Of a DNA stretch of 64,000 nucleotides, positions 1 through 8,019 are shown in pieces. The position numbers and the translations under genes are program-made. Within the stretch, counting starts at the first letter, position 1, and the number at the start of each line of letters is the position of its first letter. This DNA comes from Mesorhizobium kowhaii (GTDB lineage: Bacteria > Pseudomonadota > Alphaproteobacteria > Rhizobiales > Rhizobiaceae): assembly GCF_003253745.1 (NCBI RefSeq), contig NZ_MZXV01000040.1, positions 213,264-277,263 on the forward strand, given 5' to 3'. The notes under the pieces are model-generated. The model worked only from the letters and a program-made list of their open reading frames with translations, was not told the origin of the DNA and did no database searches.

Positions 1-2
1 CG

Positions 3-611
3 GTCAGCGGGCTGTGGCTGATGCCGCGCATGGCCGCACTGGAGAACAATCCTTCCAAGCTGCGCATCGTGCTCGATGTCGATATCCGTCAGGCCGACCT
101 TGCCGACGAAGGCATCGACCTGTCGATCCGCTGTGGACGCGGCGGCATTCCGGGCCGCGTCTCGGTGCAGCTTTTCGAGGAACATGTTTTTCCCGTCGCC
201 TCGCCCGAGCTTGCCCGCGAGATCGGCCGCGGCGACCCTGCCCGGCTGCTCAAATTTCCACTGATCAACGATTCCGACGCTTCGGCCTGGCGCGCCTGGT
301 TTGCCGCGCAAGGCATGGATTACCGCCCGCGCCCGCAGGACCGGCGCTTCGAGGACTATAATCTTGTGCTCGACGCCGCCGCCTATGGGCTCGGCATCGC
401 GCTGGCGCGCCCACCCCTGACAGGGCATCAACTGAAGTCGGGCCGCATCACCGCTGTCGACGAGCGCACAGCGCTCAATCCGGTGTCCTACTGGCTCGAC
501 CGGCCGATGGGACGGCCACGTGCCGCAGCGGCAGAACTGGCGCGCCGTATCGCGGTGCAGGCAGGACTTGGCATGGAAAAGATGGAAGCCTTTATCGAGG
601 CTGAAGGCTAG
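3..611 (+). CDS. LysR-family transcriptional regulator, C-terminal part (5' end outside window)
   Basis: The frame is open from the left edge, so the DNA-binding helix-turn-helix and the start are outside the window and only about 202 residues are visible. These read as the effector-binding (periplasmic-binding-protein-like) domain of a GcvA/AmpR-type LysR protein: ADEGIDLSIRCGRGG is the usual strand and loop, followed by VFPVASPELA and the AAYGLGIALA helix typical of the second lobe. LysR proteins bind a small effector through this domain and activate or repress a neighbouring, often divergent, gene. The target cannot be named because the upstream neighbour is not visible. Confidence 0.85.
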   Translation, partial: VSGLWLMPRMAALENNPSKLRIVLDVDIRQADLADEGIDLSIRCGRGGIPGRVSVQLFEEHVFPVASPELAREIGRGDPARLLKFPLINDSDASAWRAWFAAQGMDYRPRPQDRRFEDYNLVLDAAAYGLGIALARPPLTGHQLKSGRITAVDERTALNPVSYWLDRPMGRPRAAAAELARRIAVQAGLGMEKMEAFIEAEG

Positions 612-612
612 G

Positions 613-999
613 TCAGGCCTCGCCGTCCAGCAGGAGAATGACGGCGTCGAACGGCACCTGGCTCGGAACCTCGCTCCAATGACCCTTGCCTTGCACATCT
701 TCCATCTGCCAGACCGATCCGGCCTCGACGAGACGGACCTCGCCATCGCTCGCCGTGACCTTCAGCGCTCCAGCCATGCAAAACAGGATCTGACGATGCG
801 GTGACTGATGCAACTCGCCGACCCATCCGACCGGTATGCGGATCGCGACATAGCCCTTGGTCGGCATGACCGGCGAGACCAGAAATGGAAGGGCCGGCGG
901 CGCAAAGCGGGTCTCCTTCAACGGCAGGTCGAACTGGCTGAAGTGACTTTCGCCCGTCGCATTCTCGGTCAAATGCAGCACGTCGAATGCAGCACTCAT
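613..999 (-). CDS. Small cupin-domain protein
   Basis: A 128-residue single-domain protein. The core has cupin character: a glycine-rich turn and His in GWVGELHQSPHRQILFCMAGALKVTASDGEVRLVEAGSVWQMED, matching cupin motif 1 and then motif 2 around residues 55-105. The metal-binding set looks incomplete, so it may be a binding or regulatory cupin rather than an enzyme. The start at 999 is chosen because AGAGGGGG lies just upstream; the frame stays open to 1101, but that extension (MSCWCFAKRP...) has no ribosome site. It converges on the LysR gene, with only one base between the two stops. The substrate is unknown. Confidence 0.7.
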   Translation of the reverse strand: MSAAFDVLHLTENATGESHFSQFDLPLKETRFAPPALPFLVSPVMPTKGYVAIRIPVGWVGELHQSPHRQILFCMAGALKVTASDGEVRLVEAGSVWQMEDVQGKGHWSEVPSQVPFDAVILLLDGEA

Positions 1000-1078
1000 T
1001 GCGCCCCCTCTTTGAATGTTCCAACGAAATTCTAATTCCAGCTCTTTCAAAAGCCAAGACACGTTTCCGTCCGGCCGC

Positions 1079-1672
1079 TTAGCGAAGCACCAACAGGACA
1101 AACCCTACGATCGCAGCGGCCAGCAACCCGGCCGCAAGCGACATCAGTCCAACGCTCATCTGCCTATTTTCAAGCCGCGCCGCATCGTTTGGCCGGGAGG
1201 CCGCCTGCCCTTGCTCCGCCGCTGCTTCGACAACGGCAGCGCGGCGGAGGGGCGAAACCCCGGGTGCGAGAAGCGGCAGCCATGGCGGGGATGCCGGCCT
1301 TGCAGTTCCACCATCATCGGCCTTTACCAGAGGCACAGCCAAACCGCGTTGTGCCTCGTCGTCGTCCGATCCGGGTCGCCTCGCCGCGGCTATCGCGGGT
1401 GCGACATCGCTCACCGCATCCGACTCGGCCAATGCCAGATAGGCCTGCATGATCTCAGCCGACGCTATCTGCTGCGTCTTTCCAGCCGTTGCGGGCAACA
1501 GCATAGGCAGTGCCGGCGCTGCCGGTTGCAAAGGCGCGCCCGATGGTGCCGGCGACGCCACCAGCGCCTTCACCAGTGCCGTTTTGACCGGATCGGCCTT
1601 TGCCGACGGCACGGCCTGCGGCGTCATGGCTTCCCTAAGCAGGGCGGCAAGACGAGCGGAGGAAATGTCCAT
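1079..1672 (-). CDS. Hypothetical protein with a C-terminal membrane anchor
   Basis: A 197-residue protein I do not recognise. The N-terminus (MDISSARLAALLREAM) could form an amphipathic helix. The middle is rich in Ala and Pro and probably disordered. The last ~25 residues (SVGLMSLAAGLLAAAIVGFVLLVLR) form one strong transmembrane helix ending in Arg, as in a tail-anchored protein. The start at 1672 has a GGGG ribosome site; an upstream ATG at 1717 would only add a Cys-rich stretch. It stands alone between the cupin gene and DUF2093. No function is proposed. Confidence 0.5.
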   Translation of the reverse strand: MDISSARLAALLREAMTPQAVPSAKADPVKTALVKALVASPAPSGAPLQPAAPALPMLLPATAGKTQQIASAEIMQAYLALAESDAVSDVAPAIAAARRPGSDDDEAQRGLAVPLVKADDGGTARPASPPWLPLLAPGVSPLRRAAVVEAAAEQGQAASRPNDAARLENRQMSVGLMSLAAGLLAAAIVGFVLLVLR

Positions 1673-1797
1673 AGTGCCCCGACAACAGCATTTTTCCACC
1701 CAAGAATACGGGCTCAACGTTGTCTCAGGCTTGTCACATGCTTGACCTTGCCGCCATTTTATGGCGATGAAATCCTCATGAACCTTGGCGCCGCTGC

Positions 1798-2031
1798 ATG
1801 ATGAACCGTTTCGAAGGCCCTGGCGGCAAGGAAGCCCGTATCCGCTATCTCGATGGCGACTTCCAGGTTACCAGCCCGGGCGCTTTCGTGCGCTGCGCGG
1901 TGACCGGCGAAAGCATCCCGCTCGATGAGTTGAAATACTGGAGCGTCGCCAGGCAAGAGCCCTACATCAACGCCGCCGCTTCGCTGCGCCGCGAAATCGA
2001 GGTGCATCCGGAGTTGCGCAGCCGGGGTTGA
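1798..2031 (+). CDS. DUF2093 family protein
   Basis: A 77-residue protein with the DUF2093 pattern across its length: N-R-F-E-G-P-G-G-K-E-A near the start, then IRYLDGDFQV, and CAVTGESIPLDELKYWSVARQEPY in the second half. DUF2093 proteins are small, conserved in Rhizobiales and have no known role. Two ATG codons in tandem (1798 and 1801) could both serve as the start. It converges on lpxK. Confidence 0.85.
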   Translation: MMNRFEGPGGKEARIRYLDGDFQVTSPGAFVRCAVTGESIPLDELKYWSVARQEPYINAAASLRREIEVHPELRSRG

Positions 2032-2089
2032 TGTTTGCGCACGTCGTTGTCGCAAAACAGCAACGCACTTCAGAACGACAGACGGTGGA

Positions 2090-3115
2090 TCAGCCCTTCA
2101 GCTTGCGTTGGCGCCAGGCATCCAGCGTCTCGTCGATGATGCGTTCGGGCACGCGATCAAGCTCGAAAACCGTGTTGATTTCCAAGACCTCGAGCCGGTC
2201 GAGAAAGTTCTGCGGGGCGCCGTGCCGCAGCCGGGCGGCGTCCTTGGCGGTGGTGATGAGGCCGAGCCCTTCGGCACGCGCAGTCGCCGCCAGTTCGGCA
2301 AGCTCGTCCTCGCCGTAGAAATGATGGTCCGGAAACGGCCGCGTCAAAGCCAGCTCGCCGCCGGCCTCGCGCACCGTGTCGAAGAATTTTTCGGGATGGC
2401 CGATGCCGGCGAAGGCGAGGAACCGCTTGCCGGCAAGCCCCTGCTTGCCGTTCGGTTCGGTATGGGCCTCGAAGATCGGGCGGGCGGCGCGTGCCGCCTG
2501 GCGGACCACGGCGTCGGCGGCGGTGCCCTCACCCATCTTCAACAGCCCGCTGGTGAAGACCAGTTGGTCGACGATCTTGGCCCTAAGCGGGCCGCCCGGA
2601 ATGACGCGGCCATTGCCGATGCCGTAGCGCGCATCGACGACGACCAGCGCATAGTCGATGTGGATGCGCGCGCTCTGAAAGCCATCGTCCATGATCAGGA
2701 AATCGCAGCCATGCCTTTCCAGCAGCAGCCGGGCGCCGGCGGCGCGGTTCGGCGTCACCGCCACTGGCGCGTGTTCGGCCAGGAGCAGCGGCTCGTCGCC
2801 GACATGCCTGGCGCTGTCGTGATGGGCATCGACGACATGCGGCTCGGCGAAGGAGCCGCCATGGCCGCGCGACAGGAAACCGGGTTTGAGCTGCATGCGC
2901 TTGGCCTGTTCGGCCAAGGCGATCGCCACCGGCGTCTTGCCGGTGCCGCCAACGGTGAAATTGCCGATGCACAGAACCGGCGCCTCGATCTTCTCGCGCC
3001 GGGCCCGCCGCATGCCGCGGCCGGCGGCGAGGGCATAGATGGCCGACAGCGGCGACAGTGCCAGGACCCGCCAGTCCGGCTCTTCCCACCAGAATGGTGG
3101 TGCTTCGGAAGCCAC
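2090..3115 (-). CDS. lpxK: Tetraacyldisaccharide 4'-kinase
   Basis: LpxK transfers phosphate from ATP to the 4'-position of the tetraacyldisaccharide-1-phosphate lipid A precursor at the inner membrane, giving lipid IVA. The protein has 341 residues, the usual length. An N-terminal hydrophobic stretch is followed by the P-loop GNFTVGGTGKT (residues 51-61) and the family block LIMDDGFQSARIHIDYALVVVDA (about 140-160). It is the last gene of the minus-strand operon, one base after the waaA stop, so the two are almost certainly translated from one message. Kdo transfer (waaA) is the next step after 4'-phosphorylation, so the neighbours act consecutively. Confidence 0.95.
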   Translation of the reverse strand: MASEAPPFWWEEPDWRVLALSPLSAIYALAAGRGMRRARREKIEAPVLCIGNFTVGGTGKTPVAIALAEQAKRMQLKPGFLSRGHGGSFAEPHVVDAHHDSARHVGDEPLLLAEHAPVAVTPNRAAGARLLLERHGCDFLIMDDGFQSARIHIDYALVVVDARYGIGNGRVIPGGPLRAKIVDQLVFTSGLLKMGEGTAADAVVRQAARAARPIFEAHTEPNGKQGLAGKRFLAFAGIGHPEKFFDTVREAGGELALTRPFPDHHFYGEDELAELAATARAEGLGLITTAKDAARLRHGAPQNFLDRLEVLEINTVFELDRVPERIIDETLDAWRQRKLKG

Positions 3116-3116
3116 C

Positions 3117-4433
3117 CTAGCGCCCGTTAGCGCCCTTCAGGCGCGACTTGACGACCAGTGGCTGGATGTAGGGCTCGAGCGATTTCAGCGTGCGCGCCAG
3201 CGCGCCGCGCATCTCGTCGACGGTCGCCACACCCGCCGCCATCATCTCGTGACGCGCCACTTCGTTGGTCAGCAGGAAATTGACGGCGCCGGCCAGCATG
3301 TCGCGATCGCGCACCAGCTTGGCGCCGCCGCTGTCGAGCAGGCGCTGATAGGCTTCGCGAAAATTCTGCACATTGCGCCCTGCGAGAACCGCCGTGTCGA
3401 GCATGGCCGGCTCGAGCGGGTTCTGGCCGCCCTCCGAGGTCAGCGAGCGGCCGACAAAGGCGATTTCGGTCAGTCGGAGATAGAGCCCCATCTCGCCGAT
3501 CGTATCGCCAAGCAAGATGTCGGTGTCGGCAGCGATCCTGTCGCCCTTGCTGCGCCGCGCCACCTTCAGGCCCATGCCGGAAATCTGTGCCGCGAGCGCC
3601 TCGGCGCGATCGGGATGGCGCGGAACGACGATCGTCAGGAGACCATGGTGACGTTTGTGCAGCATCGCATGAACCTCGGCGGCGACCACCTCCTCGCCGT
3701 CATGGGTCGAGATCGCCGCCCAGGTCGGGCGGGCGCCGATCTGCCGCCGCAACGTCGCCAGCACCCGTTCGTCGACAGGCGGCGGCGCGGTATCTGACTT
3801 GAGGTTGCCCGACACGGTGACCGGGCGGGCGCCGAGCGAACGGAAGCGCTCGCCATCGACATCCGACTGGGCCACGACATGAGCGAGATTCTCGAACAGC
3901 GCCTCGGCGATGTTGGCCCGTTTCTTCCACGAGGTGAACGAGCGGTCGGACAACCTGCCATTGACCAGCACCTGCGGCACGCGGCGCGCGCCAAGCTCGA
4001 GGATGGTCATCGGCCAGATCTCGGATTCGGCGATGATCGCCAGATCCGGCTGCCAGTGATCGAGGAACCGGCTGACCGCCGGCTTGAGGTCGAGCGGCAC
4101 ATATTGGTGGATGATGCGATCACCGAGCCGCTCGTCGGCGACCTGCGCCGAGGTGACCGTGCCGGTGGTCAGCACGATGTTGACACCGTAGTCGAGAATG
4201 CTTTCGACCAGCGGCACGACGGCTATCGTTTCACCGACGCTCGCCGCATGGATCCAGATCACTGGCCCCTCGGGGCGCGGACGGCCGGCGACGCCGTAGC
4301 GCTCGCGGCGGCGGCTGCGGTCTTCCTTGCCGCGCGAGGTGCGCCAGGCGACATAGGGCCCGACCAGCGGATAGGCCGCGGCACCGGCGAAACGGTATGC
4401 CGACAGCATGGCTCGCGCCCAGCGACCGCTCAT
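3117..4433 (-). CDS. waaA: 3-deoxy-D-manno-octulosonic acid (Kdo) transferase
   Basis: WaaA (KdtA) transfers Kdo from CMP-Kdo to lipid IVA at the cytoplasmic face of the inner membrane. The 438 residues fit the family. A short N-terminal membrane segment is followed by WIHAASVGE (residues 60-68), where the Glu is the catalytic base. The C-terminal half has GRSLTSEGGQNPLEPAMLDTAVLAG, the CMP-Kdo binding region of this GT30 family. The ATG overlaps the stop of the DUF374 acyltransferase by 4 nt (ATGA), and lpxK begins 1 nt downstream. Whether it adds one or two Kdo units cannot be told from the sequence. Confidence 0.95.
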   Translation of the reverse strand: MSGRWARAMLSAYRFAGAAAYPLVGPYVAWRTSRGKEDRSRRRERYGVAGRPRPEGPVIWIHAASVGETIAVVPLVESILDYGVNIVLTTGTVTSAQVADERLGDRIIHQYVPLDLKPAVSRFLDHWQPDLAIIAESEIWPMTILELGARRVPQVLVNGRLSDRSFTSWKKRANIAEALFENLAHVVAQSDVDGERFRSLGARPVTVSGNLKSDTAPPPVDERVLATLRRQIGARPTWAAISTHDGEEVVAAEVHAMLHKRHHGLLTIVVPRHPDRAEALAAQISGMGLKVARRSKGDRIAADTDILLGDTIGEMGLYLRLTEIAFVGRSLTSEGGQNPLEPAMLDTAVLAGRNVQNFREAYQRLLDSGGAKLVRDRDMLAGAVNFLLTNEVARHEMMAAGVATVDEMRGALARTLKSLEPYIQPLVVKSRLKGANGR

Positions 4434-5221
4434 CGCTGACCATCCACGAGACGGTAGGCCTCGGCGGTCGCGGCATTGAGCGCGACCGTGATTTCCTGGC
4501 GCTTGCGCTCCATTTCGGCTTCATCGGCGCCGGCCGGCACGAAGATCGGCGTGCCGATGACGATCGACGAGCGGCCGAACGGCAGGTTGATGGTGGTCTT
4601 GTCCCAGCTCTTCTCGAGCACCTTGCGGCGGCTGGTGGTGATGGCGACGGGCAGGAGCGGCCGACCGGACAGGCGCGCCAGGAGAACGATACCAAGCCCC
4701 GCGTCACGCGGCGTGCCGTGGGGAATGTCGGCGATCATGGCGACGTTCTTGCCTGCGGCAAGCGACTTTTTCAGGGCGATGAGCGCTTTTGCCCCGCCCT
4801 TGTCGAGATGCCTGGCATTTTCACGCCCGCCCGAACCGCGCACCGCCTCGATGCCGAATTTCTGCAGCATCAGCGCGTTGAGCTCGGCATCGGCACTGCG
4901 CGAGACCATGGCGACCAGCGGCTTGCGCTTGGGATAGTAGGCTGGGGTCAGCAGATGCTGGCCGTGCCACAGGGCGATGATGCCGGGCTCGAACTCGGTG
5001 TAGGCGCCGCCCGAAAACCGCGCCGATCCCTCGACGACGCGATTGGTCAGGCGCACCAGCCGCACGAACTGGGCGAACAGGCCGGCGATGGCGTTCTTGA
5101 CGAATCGTGACTGCGCCAGCGGTTCGCGAATCTTGCGCCAGAAGGCCTTGGTCGTCCGGCTGCGCCCCCTGCCCGCGGGCGTGGCCTTGGTGGCTGGCTC
5201 TTTCGCCAGGTCATGCTCCAT
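4430..5221 (-). CDS. DUF374 lysophospholipid acyltransferase family protein
   Basis: A 263-residue protein of the DUF374 family, a distant branch of the lysophospholipid/lipid A acyltransferases. Family features: ALWHGQHLLTPAYY near residue 85, SRSADAELN (about 110), GGRENARHLDKGGAKALIALKKSLAAGKNVAMIADIPHGTPRDAGLGIVLLARLSGRPLLPVAI (about 135-200). Position between cysQ/DUF4170 and waaA-lpxK suggests a role in lipid A or envelope acylation, but the acceptor is not known. The start at 5221 (MEHDLAKEPA) is preferred; the frame is open to 5485, but that part runs over the DUF4170 gene in another frame and looks non-coding. It overlaps waaA by 4 nt. Confidence 0.85.
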   Translation of the reverse strand: MEHDLAKEPATKATPAGRGRSRTTKAFWRKIREPLAQSRFVKNAIAGLFAQFVRLVRLTNRVVEGSARFSGGAYTEFEPGIIALWHGQHLLTPAYYPKRKPLVAMVSRSADAELNALMLQKFGIEAVRGSGGRENARHLDKGGAKALIALKKSLAAGKNVAMIADIPHGTPRDAGLGIVLLARLSGRPLLPVAITTSRRKVLEKSWDKTTINLPFGRSSIVIGTPIFVPAGADEAEMERKRQEITVALNAATAEAYRLVDGQR

Positions 5222-5226
5222 CGAAG

Positions 5227-5472
5227 TCAACCGACAGCCTTGTTGTCGGGGTCCAGCAGCCGGTGCAGATGAACCACGAAATAACGCATGTGGGCATTGT
5301 CCACGCTGGCTTGCGCCTTGGCTTTCCACGCCGTGTGCGCGGATTGATAGTCCGGAAAGATACCGACAATGTCGAGCCCGTCGAGATCGCGGAATTCGGT
5401 GCCGCCAAGCTTCTTCAGTTCGCCACCGAACACCAGGTGCAACAGCTGTTTTTTTCCGTCTTCCGCGGCCAT
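5227..5472 (-). CDS. DUF4170 family protein
   Basis: An 81-residue soluble protein matching DUF4170: LLHLVFGGELKKL, then FRDLDGLDIVGIFPDYQSAHTAWKAKAQASVDNAHMRYFVVHLHRLLDP. These proteins occur in this operon in many Rhizobiales and have no established function. It lies 5 nt upstream of the acyltransferase start and 76 nt downstream of the cysQ-like stop, so it is probably part of the same message. Confidence 0.85.
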   Translation of the reverse strand: MAAEDGKKQLLHLVFGGELKKLGGTEFRDLDGLDIVGIFPDYQSAHTAWKAKAQASVDNAHMRYFVVHLHRLLDPDNKAVG

Positions 5473-5548
5473 GTCGGTCCTTCACATATCGTGAGTTTGT
5501 GACAGGTCTAGACCAAAGCCGTCGACTTTGGAACCTTCGAAAACGCTT

Positions 5549-6364
5549 TCACGCATCCAGCCCGGCAATGACGCCGGCGAGCACGGCCAGCAGTTCACCG
5601 CTTCCGGCGGCGAGCGCGCCATGGCGGGTCACCTCGCCGGCATAGAGCGGCGCGCGGCCATGCTGGTCGAGCAACTGGCCGCCGGCCTCGCGCAAAATGA
5701 GATCGGCGGCGGCAATGTCCCAGTCATGCGCGTTCGGCTTGACGAAAGTGGCATCGAGCGCGCCATTGGCGATCATGGCCAGCCGATAGGCGAGCGAAGG
5801 GCTGTAGGGCGCCCGCTTCAGCCGCGCCTGCCAGTCGGCCGGCATCAGGTCGGTCAATTGCTTCAGCCCGGAAATCTCGGCCGTATCCGCCAGCTTGCGT
5901 ACCGCGATGCGCTTGCCGTTGCGGAAGGCGCCCTGCCCGGGCAGCGCCCAGTAGGTCTCGTTCATCGCCGGACATTCCAGCACGCCGGCAAGCGTGCGGC
6001 CATGCTCGACGACGGCAACGCTGACGCACCAGGTGCGCTGGCCTTCCAGGAAGCCGCGCGTGCCGTCGATCGGGTCGACGACGAAGGTGCGGCGCGCCGA
6101 AAGCCGCACCGGATCGTCGGCCGTTTCTTCCGACAGCCAGCCATAGTCCGGCCGCGCCGCAAGCAGCGTTTCGCGCAGATAGGCGTCGGCGGCATGGTCG
6201 GCTTCGCTGACCGGCGATGTGCCGCCCTTCATCCAGACTTGCGGGTTGTTGCCGAAATAGCGCATGGCGATGACCCCGGCCTCGCGGGCAGCATCGCGCA
6301 GCAGTGGCAGATCCCCAGTGGTTCCGGGAGGGGCACCGGCAGAGATCAGGTCATGCTCCGGCAA
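5549..6364 (-). CDS. cysQ: 3'(2'),5'-bisphosphate nucleotidase / inositol-monophosphatase family enzyme (CysQ-like)
   Basis: A 271-residue member of the lithium-sensitive, Mg-dependent phosphatase family. Metal ligands are visible in order: SEE (residues 78-80), DPIDGTRGF (97-105), and WDIAAADLILREAGG (about 215). CysQ removes the 3'-phosphate from PAP formed during sulfate assimilation; inositol or other sugar monophosphates are possible alternative substrates, since the family is hard to separate by sequence. The ATG lies inside the end of the pmbA-like gene (14 nt overlap), so translation is probably coupled. The symbol reflects similarity and synteny, not proven substrate. Confidence 0.85.
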   Translation of the reverse strand: MPEHDLISAGAPPGTTGDLPLLRDAAREAGVIAMRYFGNNPQVWMKGGTSPVSEADHAADAYLRETLLAARPDYGWLSEETADDPVRLSARRTFVVDPIDGTRGFLEGQRTWCVSVAVVEHGRTLAGVLECPAMNETYWALPGQGAFRNGKRIAVRKLADTAEISGLKQLTDLMPADWQARLKRAPYSPSLAYRLAMIANGALDATFVKPNAHDWDIAAADLILREAGGQLLDQHGRAPLYAGEVTRHGALAAGSGELLAVLAGVIAGLDA

Positions 6365-7694
6365 GGGTCATGCCTTCGATCAGGAGCGTGGGGGCGGCGG
6401 TGCCGAAATTGCGGTCGAGGTCATCAGCCGGCACCATGTTGAGGAACATGGTCTTCAGGTTCGAGGCGATGGTGACCTCGGCGACCGGATAGGCAAGCGC
6501 CCCATTCTCGATCCAGAAGCCGGAAGCGCCACGACTGTATTCGCCGGTGACCATGTCAACGCCCTGGCCGAACACTTCGGTGACGTAGAAACCGGTCTTG
6601 AGCGACGCGATCAGGTCCTCGGGCGACCGTTCGCCCGGTTCGATGGCGAGATTGGTCGAGGATGGCGAGACGGAGGAGCCGCCGCGCGCGCCGCGCCCAT
6701 TGGTGACGAGGCCCAGCTCGCGCGCGGCCGATGTCGACAGGAACCAGTGGTTGAGCACGCCTTTTTCGACCATCAACAGCTTTTCGCCCTCGATGCCTTC
6801 GCCGTCGAACGGGCGCGAGGCCTGGCCACGCTGCCTGAGCGGCTCGTCGGTGACGGTGATCGCGGATGCGGCCACCTGCTTGCCCATCATGTCGCGCAGG
6901 AACGACGTCTTGCGCGCGACGGAGGCACCGTTGATGGCGCCGGCAAGATGGCCGGCGATGCCGCGCGCGACGCGCGGGTCGAACACCACGTCGATCGGCC
7001 CGGTCGCCGCCTTGCGCGCGCCGATGCGGCGCACGACGCGTTCGCCGGCCTTGCGGCCGATGTCTTCAGGCGCATCGAGATCGGCAAAATGTTGGCGCGA
7101 CGAGAATTCATAGTCGCGCTCCATGCCGGTGCCCTCGCCGGCAATGACGCTGGCCGAGCGCGAGAAACGCGAGCCGACATAATGGCCGAGGAAGCCGTGC
7201 GAGGTGGCCAGCACCAGGCCGCCGAGGCCGGCACCGGCGCTGGCGCCAGCGGAATTGGTCACGCCCTTGACGGCAAGTGCCGCCGCTTCCGCCGCAAGTG
7301 CTGCTTCCTTCAATTGATCGGCCGACACCTCGGTGGCGTCGAACAGGTCGAGATCGCGGGTCTGTTTCACAAGCAATGCCGGGTCGGCCAGCCCCTGATA
7401 GGGGTCCTGCGGCGACACTTTCGCCATCGCCACGGCACGCTCGGCCAGGGCTGCTGGATCGGACGCGGCGGTTGCCGAGACGCTTGCCACCCGCCCATCG
7501 ACGAAGACGCGCAGCGAGACATCCTCGCTCTCGGCCGATTCGGTGCCCTCGACCTTGCCGAGCCGCACCGACACACCGGTCGAGCGGCTGCGCACGGCCA
7601 CCGCGTCGGCGGCGTCGGCGCCAGCCTTCTTGGCAGCTTCGACCAAAGCCGCGACGCGATCGGTCAATTTTGCTGCATCTGATATATCGGTCAT
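6351..7694 (-). CDS. pmbA: TldD/PmbA family metallopeptidase (TldE-like)
   Basis: A 447-residue protein of the U62 TldD/PmbA family. PmbA (TldE) pairs with TldD to form a peptidase that degrades or matures small peptides. Diagnostic stretches: EDVSLRVFVDGRVASVSATA near residue 70, EGTGMERDYEFSSRQHFADLD (about 185), and the C-terminal glycine-rich block GEYSRGASGFWIENGALAYPVAEVTIASNLKTMFLNMV. The HExxxH of TldD is absent, which fits the TldE/PmbA subunit. The start at 7694 (MTDISDAAK) is chosen; the frame remains open to 7781 without a convincing ribosome site. First gene of the operon running to lpxK. No tldD is in the window. Confidence 0.88.
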   Translation of the reverse strand: MTDISDAAKLTDRVAALVEAAKKAGADAADAVAVRSRSTGVSVRLGKVEGTESAESEDVSLRVFVDGRVASVSATAASDPAALAERAVAMAKVSPQDPYQGLADPALLVKQTRDLDLFDATEVSADQLKEAALAAEAAALAVKGVTNSAGASAGAGLGGLVLATSHGFLGHYVGSRFSRSASVIAGEGTGMERDYEFSSRQHFADLDAPEDIGRKAGERVVRRIGARKAATGPIDVVFDPRVARGIAGHLAGAINGASVARKTSFLRDMMGKQVAASAITVTDEPLRQRGQASRPFDGEGIEGEKLLMVEKGVLNHWFLSTSAARELGLVTNGRGARGGSSVSPSSTNLAIEPGERSPEDLIASLKTGFYVTEVFGQGVDMVTGEYSRGASGFWIENGALAYPVAEVTIASNLKTMFLNMVPADDLDRNFGTAAPTLLIEGMTLAGA

Positions 7695-7769
7695 GCGCGT
7701 GATCCTGCTGGCGCGGCGAGCTTTGGCCGCTGCCACCCATCTATTGTTCCGGTCCGGCTTGTGCAATGG

Positions 7770-8010
7770 CATAGGCTTCAATCAAAATGCATCGGCGCCT
7801 TTCCATCTCGCCTTCCCGGTCCGTGATCTCGATGAAACCCGCGTTTTCTATGGCGAGGTGCTGGGCTGCGCGATCGGCCGCTCATCGGCGACCGGGGTCG
7901 ATTTCGACCTGTTCGGCCATCAGATGTCGGCTCATCTGCGGCCACAGGCCGCGCCAGCCGCCAGCGACGTCAGGGGCGACGGCATTTTCGTGCCGATCCC
8001 GCATTTCTGA
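7770..8010 (+). pseudogene. Remnant of a VOC (glyoxalase-like) family protein
   Basis: One frame reads SAPFHLAFPVRDLDETRVFYGEVLGCAIGRSSATGVDFDLFGHQMSAHL, the N-terminal half of a VOC/glyoxalase-fold protein. The ATG expected just before SAPFHLAF is present at 7787 but sits one frame off, so no normal start leads into this frame. At the other end the frame stops (TGA, 8008-8010) right after FVPIPHF, where intact relatives continue for about 60 more residues with the second betaalphabetabetabeta unit and its metal ligand. It lies between the pmbA-like and dadA-like genes and is read as a decaying gene. Confidence 0.65.
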
Positions 8011-8019
8011 TCCGGTCGA

